This document shows positions 19,143 through 27,949 of a DNA stretch of 64,000 nt, piece by piece. The stretch spans positions 5,022,001-5,086,000 of the forward strand of contig NZ_JADQDK010000001.1 of the NCBI RefSeq assembly GCF_019263705.2. Direction: 5' to 3'. Below the pieces are notes generated by a model. The model worked only from the letters and a program-made list of their open reading frames with translations. It was not told the origin of the DNA and did not search any database. Position 1 is the stretch's first letter; each line of letters begins with the position of its first letter. The translations under genes were made by a program, and so were the position numbers. This DNA comes from Pseudonocardia abyssalis. GTDB taxonomy: Bacteria > Actinomycetota > Actinomycetes > Mycobacteriales > Pseudonocardiaceae.

Positions 19143-21071
19143 GTGCGCAGATTGCTGGTGCTGGGGGCTCTGCTCGTCGGGGTCGGGCTGCTCGGGGGCG
19201 GGATCGCCGCGGCCGAGCCGCCGACGCGCGTCGGGCCGACGGTCACCGACAATGCGGGCGTGCTCGCCGCCGGGGACGAGGCCCGGATCACCGAGGCGTT
19301 CGGCCGGCTCCGCGAGGCCAACGGGACCCAGCTGTTCGTCGTCTATGTCGACTCCTTCGACGGCGCAGGCGGGCAGGAGTGGGCCGACGAGTCCGCGTCG
19401 CTGTCCCAGTTCGGCCGCGACGACGTGCTGCTCGCCGTCGCCACCGGGGACCGTGCCTACGGCGTCTCGGTCGCCGACGACTACGGACAGTCGGACTCGA
19501 CGGTGGCCTCCGCGATCATCGACGCCGAGAACTCGCTCGCCGCCGACGACTGGGCGGGCGCGGCGATCGCGCTGTCCGACGGGCTCGGCGGCGGGGCGGG
19601 CGGGTTCCCCGTCGCGGCCGCGGTGCTCGGCGGGGTCGTCGTCGTGGGCGGGGGCGTCTACCTGGTGGGCCGCCGCCGGCGCACCCGCACCGCGCAGGCG
19701 CAGGCCCCGGCCGACCAGCCCGCCGCGCCCCGCGACGAGTTCACCGACATTGCCACCGACGACCTCGCCTACCAGGCCAGTGCCGGTCTGATCGAGGTCG
19801 ACGAGGCGGTGCGCACGTCGGAGGTCGAGCTCTCGGCCGCGCGCGGCCACTTCGGCGACGAGGCCGTCGCCGGGTTCGCCGCGGCCCTGGAGGCGTCGAA
19901 GGCCGACATGCTCCGCGCGTTCGGCGTCCGCCAGCTGCTCGACGACGACGTGCCCGAGGACGAGCCGGCCAAGCGCCGGATGTACGCCGACATCATCCGC
20001 GCGTGCCGGGCGGCCGACGAGCGCCTCGACACCCAGGTCGCCGCGTTCGACGCGCTGCGCAACCTCGAGGCCACCGCCCCGGAGTACGTCGCGGGCCTCG
20101 CCGGGCGCCGCGAGACCGTGCTCGCCCGGATCCCGCAGTCCGAGGCGACCTGGGCGCAGCTCTCCGCGCGCTACGCCCCGAGTGCGCTGGAGCCGGTGGC
20201 CGAGTCGCTGGACCGGGCCCGGCACCTGCTCGACGTCGCGGGCACCGAGGTCACCGCCGCCCGCTCCCAGCTCGACGCGGGCACCCGCCCGGCCGCGGTC
20301 GTGTCCGGCCGGGCCGCGGAGGATGCCGTCACCCAGGCCGAGACGCTGCTCGACGGCATCCCGCGTCGCGGCGCCGAGCTGGTCGAGGCGGCGGCGGCCC
20401 TCCCGGCCGCGCGCGCGGAGACCGGGCAGGACCTGGCCGAGGCCCGCGCGCTCGACCCGTCGCTCGCGCCGGTCGTCGCCAGGGCCGAGGCCGCGGTCAC
20501 GGCGTCGGACCAGGCCGAGGCGTCCGACCCGATCGCGGCCCTGCGGCTGCTCGACGAGGCCGGCACCGCGCTCGACGAGGCCATCGCGGCCGCCCGCGCG
20601 GAGCAGGACCGGCGCCGGCGCACCGCCGCGGTGCTGGAGCAGACCGTGCTCACCGCCCGCTCGGCCGTCGCGGCGGCGTCGGACTTCGTCACGACCCGGC
20701 GCGGGGCGGTGGGTGCGCCGGCCCGCACGCGGCTCGCCGAGGCCCAGCGCCACCTCGGCCTCGCGACGTCCGGCGGCGACCCGGCCGTCGCGCTGCGGGA
20801 GGCGCAGCAGGCCGATTCGCTGGCCCAGGAGGCGCTGCGGCTGGCCCAGTCCGACGTGTCGAACTGGTCGGCTCCGTCGTCGTCGGGCAGCAGCCTCGGC
20901 GTCGATCTCGGCAGCCTCATCCTCGGCGGCATCATCTCCGGGGCCACCCGTGGCGGCGGCGGCTTCGGCGGGGGTGGCGGCTTCGGTGGCGGAGGTGGCG
21001 GCGGCCGCTCGCCGGGAAGCTTCGGCGGCTCGTCGTCGCGGGGACGCCGGGGCGGCGGCGGACGCTTCTGA
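19143..21071 (+). CDS. TPM-domain secreted/membrane protein with glycine-rich tail
   Basis: A 642-residue protein. A signal peptide (RRLLVLGALLVGVGLLGGGIAAAEP) is followed by a TPM domain (about 35-165; VTDNAGVLAAGDEARITEAF, TGDRAYGVSVADDYGQ). Then come a transmembrane segment (AAAVLGGVVVVGGGVYLVG), a long charged alpha-helical region and a C-terminal run of GGGGFGG-type repeats. TPM domains are acid phosphatase-like modules in Psb32/Rv2345-type proteins. I chose GTG 19143 because GGAGG lies six bases upstream; ATG 19107 is the alternative. Role unknown; a cell-envelope role is likely. Confidence 0.87.
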   Translation: MRRLLVLGALLVGVGLLGGGIAAAEPPTRVGPTVTDNAGVLAAGDEARITEAFGRLREANGTQLFVVYVDSFDGAGGQEWADESASLSQFGRDDVLLAVATGDRAYGVSVADDYGQSDSTVASAIIDAENSLAADDWAGAAIALSDGLGGGAGGFPVAAAVLGGVVVVGGGVYLVGRRRRTRTAQAQAPADQPAAPRDEFTDIATDDLAYQASAGLIEVDEAVRTSEVELSAARGHFGDEAVAGFAAALEASKADMLRAFGVRQLLDDDVPEDEPAKRRMYADIIRACRAADERLDTQVAAFDALRNLEATAPEYVAGLAGRRETVLARIPQSEATWAQLSARYAPSALEPVAESLDRARHLLDVAGTEVTAARSQLDAGTRPAAVVSGRAAEDAVTQAETLLDGIPRRGAELVEAAAALPAARAETGQDLAEARALDPSLAPVVARAEAAVTASDQAEASDPIAALRLLDEAGTALDEAIAAARAEQDRRRRTAAVLEQTVLTARSAVAAASDFVTTRRGAVGAPARTRLAEAQRHLGLATSGGDPAVALREAQQADSLAQEALRLAQSDVSNWSAPSSSGSSLGVDLGSLILGGIISGATRGGGGFGGGGGFGGGGGGGRSPGSFGGSSSRGRRGGGGRF

Positions 21072-21090
21072 GGGGTCGCCGCGGCCGCGG

Positions 21091-21579
21091 TCAGGCGAAG
21101 TCGTCGGGTGAGACCCCGTCGATGAACTTCTTGAAGTCCTCGAGCTGCTTCTCCGGCGGTGCGTCGGTGCCGTCGGGGAACAGGTCGGCGATGGGCTGGC
21201 CCACGTCGTCGAGGATCGCGGACTCCACCCCGATCGTCAGGCCCTCCCGCACCGCGACGGCGAGTGCGTCGCTCGGGCGCAGCTCGACCCGCGCCCCGTC
21301 GGCGAAGACCAGGTCGGCCTGGAACTTGCTGTCGACGAGCGCGACGATCTCGGCCCCGACGATCTCGTGGCCCAGCCCCTGCAGCAGCGGGACGACCACG
21401 TCCTGGGGCAGCTGCGGGTCGTCCTCCCCGCGCGCGCCCAGCGCGATCGCGTCGGCCTGGGGCCGGCGGAGGAACACGGGCAGGCAGCGCTCGCCGTCGA
21501 CCTCACCGAGGAGCAGCACCGGCTCGCGGGTCCGCACGTGGACCACCAGCCGCAGAACGCGCATCGTCATCATCGACAT
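21091..21579 (-). CDS. Bifunctional nuclease (BFN/DUF151) family protein
   Basis: A 162-residue protein with the BFN-domain landmarks LPVFLRRPQADAIALG, RPQ/H positions near the N terminus, and ELRPSDALAVAVREGLTIGVESAIL in the C-terminal half. The family has reported DNase and RNase activity in plants and is universal in actinobacteria, where it is often near MerR regulators and the glycine cleavage genes. Here it sits alone between TPM and AraC genes. Normal length. Confidence 0.9.
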   Translation of the reverse strand: MSMMTMRVLRLVVHVRTREPVLLLGEVDGERCLPVFLRRPQADAIALGARGEDDPQLPQDVVVPLLQGLGHEIVGAEIVALVDSKFQADLVFADGARVELRPSDALAVAVREGLTIGVESAILDDVGQPIADLFPDGTDAPPEKQLEDFKKFIDGVSPDDFA

Positions 21580-21610
21580 CGCGACAGTGTCCCGTCATCC
21601 CCGCAGCGTG

Positions 21611-22585
21611 TCACCCCCGCAGGGTGTCACTGGGTGATCTCGTGAAGCGTGCGCGGTAGTCGGCGGCGAAGCGTCCGGGGTGGCCGAACCCCCAGCGTGC
21701 GGCGATCGCGCCGACCGTGGCGCCGTCGCCCGGATCGGCTGCGCGGAGGTCCTCGTGGGCGTGGTCGAGCCGGACCGAGCGCAGGTAGCCCAGCGGGGTG
21801 GTGTCCATCGACCGGCGGAACGCCCGCTGCAGTGCCCGCGGACCCACGTGCGCGGCGTGGGCGATGGCGGTGAGGTCGAGATCGTCCGCCGCGTGCTCCT
21901 CCATGAACACCATCGCGCGGCGCACCGCGTCCGGGGAGGCGGGGGTGTTGGACGAGCGGGGCTCGTCGGAGGTGCCCGAGTTCGGGAAGGTGTCGAGCAG
22001 CGTCGCGACGAGCATGCGCTGCACCTGGCGCATCACCAGCGGGCTGCCGTGGGCCGCGGGGTTGGTCGCGACGTCGCCGGTGATGTACTGCATGAGCCGC
22101 TTCCAGTGCACGGCCTTCGTGGCGGAGGCCGGGCGGCCGAGGTCGAAGTTCACCGGGTGCACGCGCCGGTCGTCGCCGAGCATCTCGGCGGCGAGCCGCT
22201 CCACCACCGACCGCTGGATGCGCACCTGGGCCATCCGGATGTCGTGCCACTCGACGGTCATCTGCGTGTCGGGGTCGTAGGAGAACAGGTCGCCGGGACC
22301 GGCCGCGACCTCCCTGGTCGGCGAGCGGATCGTGAAGCGTCCCTCGAGGAGGTGGCTGAACAGGAGGATGTCGTCGAGCGGGTCCCAGGTGCCGCGCAGC
22401 GACATGGAGTGCCGGGCGACGCCGACCTTGGCGGCGCCGAGGTCGGCGACCTTGTGGGAGAAGTGGAACGCGGTCGACGGTCCGGAGAGCGACACGCGGT
22501 GGTCGGCGTAGGCGCCACGCAGCCAGTCGTGTGCCTCGTCCGGATCCCTGGTCTCGATGTGCAGTCGCATCAACGATTCCGTCAC
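21611..22585 (-). CDS. AraC-family transcriptional regulator
   Basis: A 324-residue regulator with an N-terminal cupin-like AraC_binding_2 sensor (about 20-190). The C-terminal double helix-turn-helix (about 220-320) has DLTAIAHAAHVGPRALQRAFRRSMDTTPLGYLRSVRLDHAHEDL and the second motif IAARWGFGHPGRFAADYRARF. The layout matches regulators of aromatic catabolism such as the FeaR/AlkS-like group, but no target gene is adjacent. A perfect 9-bp hairpin lies 11 bp upstream of its start. Confidence 0.9.
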   Translation of the reverse strand: MTESLMRLHIETRDPDEAHDWLRGAYADHRVSLSGPSTAFHFSHKVADLGAAKVGVARHSMSLRGTWDPLDDILLFSHLLEGRFTIRSPTREVAAGPGDLFSYDPDTQMTVEWHDIRMAQVRIQRSVVERLAAEMLGDDRRVHPVNFDLGRPASATKAVHWKRLMQYITGDVATNPAAHGSPLVMRQVQRMLVATLLDTFPNSGTSDEPRSSNTPASPDAVRRAMVFMEEHAADDLDLTAIAHAAHVGPRALQRAFRRSMDTTPLGYLRSVRLDHAHEDLRAADPGDGATVGAIAARWGFGHPGRFAADYRARFTRSPSDTLRG

Positions 22586-22595
22586 TGATGAACCT

Positions 22596-22616
22596 CTCCC
22601 TTGCCGAGCAAGGGAG
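22596..22616. promoter_or_regulatory. Perfect 9-bp inverted repeat in AraC leader
   Basis: ctcccttgc-cga-gcaagggag forms a perfect hairpin with a three-base loop, 11 bp upstream of the AraC gene on the minus strand. In this position it could be an operator for autoregulation or a structure near the ribosome-binding site. The three-base loop would be tight for a protein operator, so an RNA hairpin is at least as likely. Confidence 0.5.
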
Positions 22617-22818
22617 GCTAGTTCGGCCGTGGTGGTATGCGCACTCGACCATCCGGACTATGCCTGCCGTGCTGTCCGGTTCGCGACGGTCAGTTGTCCG
22701 CCAAGCGAGCGGCGGGCACCGTTCAGTTGTGCACGGCCCGGCGGCGGACTACTGCTGTGTGCGGCACGGGAGGACCTCCGCTGGAGGGGGCTGGACGGTC
22801 TTCCCGGCCACAGAACTT

Positions 22819-23808
22819 CTACAGCTCGGCCGGCCCCTCCTGCGGCTCCATCCCGAGCCGCCGCGCCACCGCGTCCATCACGTCCTGCACCACCACCGTG
22901 TCGGCGAGCGGCATCACCGCACTCTGCAGGCGCCCGTCCGCGATGCAGTCGGTGACCTCCCGCAGCTCGTGCGCGTAGCCGGTGCCGGCAGGTGGGGCGG
23001 CGATCCGCTCCGGCTCCGCCCCGTTGCGGCAGAGCACGATCGCGTCCGGGTGGTGGAAGCGCGGGGGGACGTCGATCCAGCCGCCGGTGCCGACGACGCG
23101 CGCGGTCCCCGGGGTGGCACAGCGCAGCGAGGCGAGCAGCGACGCGGTCCGGCCGTCGGGGTAGGACAGCAGCACCGCCTCCTCGACGTCGACGCCGCTG
23201 GGGGCCAGCGTGCCGTGCGCGGCGACGGCGTCGGGGGTGCCGAGGACCATCTGCGCGAAGGAGATCGGGTACACCCCGACGTCGAACAACGCCCCTCCCC
23301 CGACGGCGGGGTCGTAGAAGCGGTCCGACGGGTCGGTGGGGTGCTGCGCCCCCAGGTCGGCCTGCACGGACTGCACCTCCCCGATCGCCCCGTCGGCGAT
23401 CAGCTCTCGCATCCGCACGATCGCGGGCTGGAAGCGCGTCCACATCGCCTCCATCGCGAACACGCCGGCCGCACCGGCGGCCTCGACGATCTCGCGGGTC
23501 GCGGCGGGCGTCACCGTGAACGCCTTCTCGACGAGCACGGCCTTGCCCGCCCGCAGCGCCGCCAGCGCGACCGCCCGGTGCTGCGGGTGCGGCGTGGCGA
23601 TGTAGAGGACGTCGACCCCGTCGTCGTCGACGATCGCGCGGTAGGAGTCGTGGACGCGCCCGATGCCGAACTCGGCCGCGAACGCCGACGCGCGCTCCGC
23701 CGACCGCGACGCGACCGCCACGACCTCGGCGCCCGGCACGTGCGGGAAGTCCGCCACGACCTTCGACGCGATCCGACCCGGCCCGACGATCCCCCAGCGC
23801 ACGCTCAT
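22819..23808 (-). CDS. Gfo/Idh/MocA family NAD(P)-dependent oxidoreductase
   Basis: A 329-residue two-domain enzyme. The Rossmann domain begins WGIVGPGRIASKVVADF. The motif EKAFTV carries the conserved Lys of the EKP-type motif, and the C-terminal alpha/beta domain contains MEAMWTRFQPAI and GVYPISFAQMVLG. Members oxidise sugars, inositols or trans-dihydrodiols with NAD(P); this sequence looks closest to the dihydrodiol/xylose dehydrogenase branch. It ends after a short C terminus and is followed by a 233-bp gap. It is divergent from the TerD gene with a 44-bp gap. Confidence 0.88.
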   Translation of the reverse strand: MSVRWGIVGPGRIASKVVADFPHVPGAEVVAVASRSAERASAFAAEFGIGRVHDSYRAIVDDDGVDVLYIATPHPQHRAVALAALRAGKAVLVEKAFTVTPAATREIVEAAGAAGVFAMEAMWTRFQPAIVRMRELIADGAIGEVQSVQADLGAQHPTDPSDRFYDPAVGGGALFDVGVYPISFAQMVLGTPDAVAAHGTLAPSGVDVEEAVLLSYPDGRTASLLASLRCATPGTARVVGTGGWIDVPPRFHHPDAIVLCRNGAEPERIAAPPAGTGYAHELREVTDCIADGRLQSAVMPLADTVVVQDVMDAVARRLGMEPQEGPAEL

Positions 23809-23852
23809 GCCCCTAGCATCGCAGTGCAGATCATCGACCGGACGGAGTGCAC

Positions 23853-24431
23853 GTGAGCGTCAGCCTGGCCAAGGGCGGGAACGTCAGCCTGAGCAAGGAG
23901 GCCCCCGGCCTCACCAACGTGATCGTCGGTGTGGGGTGGGACGTGCGCGCCACGACCGGCGCCGACTTCGACCTCGACGTCTCCGCGATCCTGCTGGGCG
24001 CCGACGGCCGGGTGCTCTCCGACGCCCACTTCGTCTTCTTCAACAACCTGACCAGCCCGGACGGCACCGTCGAGCACACCGGCGACAACCTCACCGGTGA
24101 GGGCGACGGCGACGACGAGCAGCTCAAGGTCGACCTGGCCGGGATGTCACCGCAGGTCGACAAGATCGTCTTCCCGGTGAGCATCTACGACGCCGACAAC
24201 CGCAGGCAGAGCTTCGGCCAGGTCGCGAACGCGTTCATCCGCGTCGTCAACGCGGCGGGCGAGGCCGAGATCACGCGCTTCGACCTCACCGAGGACGCCT
24301 CCACCGAGACCGCGATGCTCTTCGGCGAGCTCTACCGGCGCGGCAGCGAGTGGAAGTTCCGCGCGATCGGGCAGGGCTACGCCTCGGGGCTCGCGGGAAT
24401 CGCGCGCGACTTCGGGGTCAATGTCGGCTGA
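23853..24431 (+). CDS. terD: TerD family calcium-binding stress protein
   Basis: A 192-residue protein beginning [18 protein letters not shown], the TerD hallmark. It has Ca2+-binding acidic clusters ([33 protein letters not shown]) and the family C terminus [18 protein letters not shown]. TerD-type proteins are cytoplasmic and linked to tellurite, phage and envelope stress. Start GTG 23853 has GGAG five bases upstream; the GTG at 23847 lacks this spacing. Single copy here, no ter operon around it. Confidence 0.93.
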   Translation: MSVSLAKGGNVSLSKEAPGLTNVIVGVGWDVRATTGADFDLDVSAILLGADGRVLSDAHFVFFNNLTSPDGTVEHTGDNLTGEGDGDDEQLKVDLAGMSPQVDKIVFPVSIYDADNRRQSFGQVANAFIRVVNAAGEAEITRFDLTEDASTETAMLFGELYRRGSEWKFRAIGQGYASGLAGIARDFGVNVG

Positions 24432-24658
24432 CCCCGGCCGGGGCAGGGCGTAACGCTGCACAACGGCACCGGCGCTGGAGAATCCCTCGGTGCCGATCGA
24501 CCCCGAGCCGGTCGCCGGCGAGGACGAGCGCACCGCCCTCCCCCGGCGTGCGACGCAGAGCGGCCGCCGACCCGGGCCGGACCGGCCCCAGCACTGCGCG
24601 TGAGGCCCACCTTCGGCCGGGCCACCCATCGCGGCGACAGGTCCTGTCGTGGGGGCGG
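24432..24658. other. Intergenic stretch without a convincing gene
   Basis: A 227-bp gap between terD and the DUF1761 gene. A short frame from about 24490 to 24603 (VPIDPEPVAGEDERT, ending at TGA) is open but has no recognisable domain and no Shine-Dalgarno sequence. I see no RNA gene or repeat. Confidence 0.4.
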
Positions 24659-25042
24659 CTACGCCCGGATGCCGACCACCAGCGTGATGATCAGGACCTT
24701 GAGCAGCCAGTCACCCGCATGGATGCCCGCGAGCGCCACCGGCACGCGCTCGTGGAAGACCGACCCGGTGAGCAGGACGGCCGGGAACGCCACCCACAGC
24801 GCGAGGGCGAGCAGCAGCGCCGGTCCGAGCGCGGTCACGCCCAGCCCCGCGGCGAGGCCGGCGATCACGAGGGCGAGCACGACGTTGCGGACCAGTTCGA
24901 ACCCTGCCGTGGTGGCGACCGAGCGGCGCTCCCCGGCGTAGGCGGGCGAGAGGCGGGCCAGGCGGGCGGCGAGGGCGCCGTAGTACGCGCCGCTCGCGAC
25001 GAACGCCGCCACCGCGGCCACCCCGACGGCGAGCGGGTTCAC
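24659..25042 (-). CDS. DUF1761 domain membrane protein
   Basis: A 127-residue protein with four transmembrane segments: LAVGVAAVAAFVASGAYYGAL, FELVRNVVLALVIAGLAAGLGV, LGPALLLALALWVAFPAVLL and GDWLLKVLIITLVVGI. YYGAL at the end of helix 1 and the Phe-Pro/Gly-Asp motifs of helices 3 and 4 match DUF1761. Start GTG 25042 gives VNPLAVG, the usual N terminus. Function unknown. It borders a tract of decayed genes. Confidence 0.78.
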   Translation of the reverse strand: MNPLAVGVAAVAAFVASGAYYGALAARLARLSPAYAGERRSVATTAGFELVRNVVLALVIAGLAAGLGVTALGPALLLALALWVAFPAVLLTGSVFHERVPVALAGIHAGDWLLKVLIITLVVGIRA

Positions 25043-25205
25043 TTCTCGATCCGCTGTCACCGGACCCGACTGGCGCCTCGGGCTCCACGAGGCGCCCACC
25101 GTTCTGGCCCCGGGGCCGATGGTCACGCTGAAACCGGATCGTCGCCGTCGCCGTGGTGGGGGGCCCGGCCGTCGCACTGGAGCCGGTGACCAGCGCCTGG
25201 GTGCG

Positions 25206-25343
25206 ATGTTCATGAACCTGCTGCCCGTGCAGACCACCGCGCCAGAGGACGTCGCCGGTCCCGTGCTGTTCCTCGCCTCCGACGACTCGCGCCACGTCAC
25301 CGCGCACGAGCTCGCGCCGGGCGCGGGCGTCACGGAGTTCTAG
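25206..25343 (+). pseudogene. C-terminal fragment of a mycofactocin-type short-chain dehydrogenase
   Basis: Forty-five codons ending at TAG read MFMNLLPVQTTAPEDVAGPV, then LFLASDDSRHVTAHELAPGAG. This is the C terminus of the mycofactocin-coupled SDR family (pattern [34 protein letters not shown]). No Rossmann domain or catalytic Tyr-Lys precedes it in any frame; the upstream bases encode unrelated sequence. It is therefore a remnant left after deletion. No mycofactocin genes are in the window. Confidence 0.7.
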
Positions 25344-25882
25344 AACAGGTCGGGCGTGGTCGACGGCGGCCCGGGCGAGCGGTTCGGCGCCGGCGGCCGG
25401 GGGCGTGGGGGCTTCGCCGTCGACGGGGCCGCCTTGCCGGGACCGAGCAGGGCCCGCAGGTCGGCGTGCGCGGCGGCCGGGCGCCCGGTGTCGACGGCCA
25501 CGACCGGGGCCACCCGGCGCAGCGCCGCGACCAGCCTCGCGTCGGCGAGGTCGTGCGCACGGTCCGCGGCCCCTGCGACGATCAGGTCGGGCTTCAGAGC
25601 GGCCACGGCCCGCAGGTCCGGGGCCCGGGCCTCCCCGACCGGCTCGACTCCGTCGAGGGTTCCGGCGCAGCCGACCAGCTCCGCACCGAGCCCCAGCAGC
25701 ATCGCGCCCACGACGTCGTCGGTGGCGACCAGTCGGCGCACCGACGCCGGCAGCTGCACCGAGGCCCCGGTCGCGTCGATGAACACCCGCCGGCCCCCGC
25801 CCCCGGCGTCACTGATGACGCCGGTGAGCGCGGCGGTGCGTGCAGGATGCTGGCGCGGGTTCTCCCCGCCGGTGGGTGGCAC
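25340..25882 (-). pseudogene. Truncated FecB/BtuF-like substrate-binding protein
   Basis: A 180-codon frame whose middle (about 32-145) matches the N-terminal lobe of iron-siderophore or cobalamin binding proteins: VFIDATGASVQLPASVRRLVATD, ELVGCAGTL, DLRAVAALKPDLIVAGA and RRVAPVVAVDTGRP. Normal members are about 300 residues with a lipoprotein signal and a second lobe. Here the signal is missing and the second lobe is replaced by a proline-rich tail. It may still be translated, but it cannot form the two-lobed binding cleft. Its end overlaps the SDR remnant by four bases on the opposite strand. Confidence 0.6.
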
Positions 25883-25909
25883 GCCCCGAGCGTAAACGTG
25901 CGCGCGCAG

Positions 25910-26302
25910 TCAGGCCCGGATCCAGCGCCGCACGAGGTCCACCACGTCGTCGCAACGGGCACTGGTCTCGGCGTCGTCGGCGAGCGTGACGATGCCGCGG
26001 TCGGGCGAGAGCCACCGCAGGAGACCGGACGGGTCGTCGAAGCGGAACAGGTCGGCGTCGTCGCGGACCCGCGCACCGCGGTGCAGGACGAGCTGCACCC
26101 GGTCGCGCGGCTGGAGGCGGAAGGTCACCCGGTCCTCGTCGGCGTAGCGGAAGTTCGGGGCGTTCCACTTGACGGTCTCGGTGATCGCGGGCTCACCGAG
26201 CAGGACGGCGAGCCGGATCTGCCGGACCTCCTCCGTCCGGGTGTGCGTGAGCCCGTCGAGGAACGCGTCCACCTCGGGGTTGCGGTTCGCGGGCTCCATC
26301 AC
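25910..26302 (-). CDS. DUF1801 (YdhG-like) protein
   Basis: A 130-residue protein with the DUF1801 pattern: NPEVDAFLDGLTHTRTEEVRQIR, then ITETVKWNAPNFRYADED with the conserved Trp-x-Ala/Met-Pro core, and a C-terminal helix VVDLVRRWIRA. Members are small soluble proteins; the fold resembles YdhG and function is unsettled. It is complete and uninterrupted, unlike both neighbours. Confidence 0.8.
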   Translation of the reverse strand: MMEPANRNPEVDAFLDGLTHTRTEEVRQIRLAVLLGEPAITETVKWNAPNFRYADEDRVTFRLQPRDRVQLVLHRGARVRDDADLFRFDDPSGLLRWLSPDRGIVTLADDAETSARCDDVVDLVRRWIRA

Positions 26303-26318
26303 CCCACGGTAGTGCGTG

Positions 26319-26540
26319 TCACGGTCGGCGGTGGTGCTCGACGAGTTCCTGCAGGGTCGCGAGCAGCGCGGACCGGCGGGCGGGGTCCAGCGGGGCCAGC
26401 AGACGGTCCTGGGCCTCCTCGACCCGGCGTTGCATGGGCGTCGGGCCTGCGGCGTACGGCGGGCGTGACCGCCACGGTGTTGCGGCGACGGTCGGCGCAG
26501 CCTGGCTCATCGCCCCGAACTCCACCGGCGGGGCGAGCAC
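26319..26540 (-). pseudogene. C-terminal fragment of a MarR-type regulator
   Basis: The last 37 codons (RVEEAQDRLLAPLDPARRSALLATLQELVEHH) match the dimerisation helix at the end of MarR regulators. The preceding residues (about 1-36) are low-complexity and do not form a winged helix. No DNA-binding domain is found upstream in other frames. I call it a remnant rather than a gene. Confidence 0.5.
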
Positions 26541-26687
26541 GGCGTAGCCGGTCCGGGGGTCCGGGTGGCCGAGCGCGTCACCGACCAGCCGGTCGGCCGG
26601 GCGCAGGAGTTGCAGCAGCAGCCGGTTCGGCAGCTCCCGCAGTCGGGACGGTGGCTCCTCGGGCCGGCCGAACCCTACGAAGGGACC

Positions 26688-26839
26688 GCGAGCACGTTCG
26701 ACGTCGGCGGCGACCGCACGGTGGGGCGGCTCGGGTTCGGGGCGGTGCGGCTGCCGGCCGGGGCTCCAACGAGGAGGTGCTCGCCGACGCCCTGCACCCC
26801 TACCCGGAGGACCTGCTGGTCACGACGAAGATCGGGTGA
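26688..26839 (+). pseudogene. Aldo/keto reductase remnant with internal deletion and frameshift
   Basis: Two pieces in different frames are clear. The first is STFDVGGDRTVGRLGFGAVR (26691 onward), the N terminus of AKR13-like aldo/keto reductases. The second is SNEEVLADALHPYPEDLLVT followed by TKIG and a stop (26766-26839), which in intact enzymes lies about 40 residues later. The segment containing the catalytic Asp and Tyr is deleted at the junction near 26763, and the remaining 200 or more residues are missing. Confidence 0.75.
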
Positions 26840-26882
26840 CGGTCGTCGCGGCGGCCCGGCGGCCCATCTGACGCGGCCCGGT

Positions 26883-27863
26883 TCACCGCCGAGCGAGCAG
26901 TCGGTCCTCCAGTTCGGTCGGGAGACCGTGGACGGGACGGTCCGGCCGTTGCTCGGGCCATCCGTCGCGCCGCAGCCACGTCCAGGTGTCGCGCACGGTC
27001 TCCTCGACGGGCCGGCAGACCAGTCCCGTCGCAGCCGCCAGCGCGGTGTCGGCCTCGAGGAAGCCGGCGAACTCCCCCGCCTCGGGCACCCAGCACGGCA
27101 GCTGCGACCACGGTTCCGCACCGGCCTCGGCCAGCTCGGCCTCGGTGATCCACACCAGCTCCGCGTCGGACCCGGTGGCCGCGACGGCCGCGCGCAGGAG
27201 GTCCTCCGTCGTCGCGTGCCCGGAGCGGCTCACGACGTCGACGGGACCGGTCCGGCCGTCGGCGAGCCCGGACAGCATCCAGGCAGCGAGATCGCGGGCG
27301 TCGACGTACTGCAGTGGGCGGTCGGGGCGACCCGGCGCCACGACCCGCCCGCCGCGGGAGATGCGGTGCAGCCACCACGGGAGTCGTCCGACGTCCTCGT
27401 GCGGCCCCAGGATCAGCCCGGCGCGGCCGAGCAGCGCGTCGGGGAACGACTCCAGCACGGCGAGCTCGGACCCCCGTTTCAGCGCGGGGTAGTCGCCGTC
27501 ACCGGCCCGCGGGTCGCCGTCGACCAGCGGTGAGGTCTCGTCCACGTGGCTGCCCCAGGCGTAGACCGACGCGGTGGAGACGTACCCGACGTGGCGCACG
27601 CGGCCGCGGAGCAGGCGCGCGGCGTCGTCGACGACGGCGGGGGCCCCGGACCACGTGTCGACGGCGAGGTCCCACTCACCGTCGCCCAGCGCCGCGGCGA
27701 GCGCGGGACCGGACGTGCGGTCGGCGACCAGGGTCGTCACGCCGTCGGGCGAGACGCCGGTCACGCCGCGGTGCAGCGTCGTGACGTCCCACCCCCGGGC
27801 CAGTGCGTCGGCCACCACGGCCCGGCCGACGAAGCGCGTCCCGCCCAGCACCAGCAGCCTCAT
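26883..27863 (-). CDS. NAD-dependent epimerase/reductase (extended SDR)
   Basis: A 326-residue protein with the Rossmann motif MRLLVLGGTRFVGRAVVADAL and GYVSTASVYAW before the putative substrate pocket. LLGRAGLILGPHEDVGRLPWWLHRI and the C-terminal helix DTWTWLRRDGWP follow. This is the NAD-dependent epimerase/dehydratase group resembling CSP41/YwnB-like reductases. A Tyr-x3-Lys is not conserved in the usual place, so activity cannot be assured. The ATG at 27863 begins the domain exactly. It is an intact gene within the decayed tract. Confidence 0.8.
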   Translation of the reverse strand: MRLLVLGGTRFVGRAVVADALARGWDVTTLHRGVTGVSPDGVTTLVADRTSGPALAAALGDGEWDLAVDTWSGAPAVVDDAARLLRGRVRHVGYVSTASVYAWGSHVDETSPLVDGDPRAGDGDYPALKRGSELAVLESFPDALLGRAGLILGPHEDVGRLPWWLHRISRGGRVVAPGRPDRPLQYVDARDLAAWMLSGLADGRTGPVDVVSRSGHATTEDLLRAAVAATGSDAELVWITEAELAEAGAEPWSQLPCWVPEAGEFAGFLEADTALAAATGLVCRPVEETVRDTWTWLRRDGWPEQRPDRPVHGLPTELEDRLLARR

Positions 27864-27949
27864 GCCCGTGAACCTGCCCGACACCGGACCGGTCGGGCCA
27901 GTGAGTTCGCCGTCGGCGTGATCCCGGGTCGAGGGCGGCCGCGGCGTGG

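Noticed and set aside
20940..21070. Short ggcggc/ggtggc repeats
   Set aside because: They encode the glycine-rich tail of the TPM protein and are not an independent DNA repeat or CRISPR array.
19061..21637. An 858-codon plus-strand frame overlapping the TPM gene in another frame
   Set aside because: Arginine-rich shadow; the TPM frame has signal peptide, domain and a good Shine-Dalgarno sequence.
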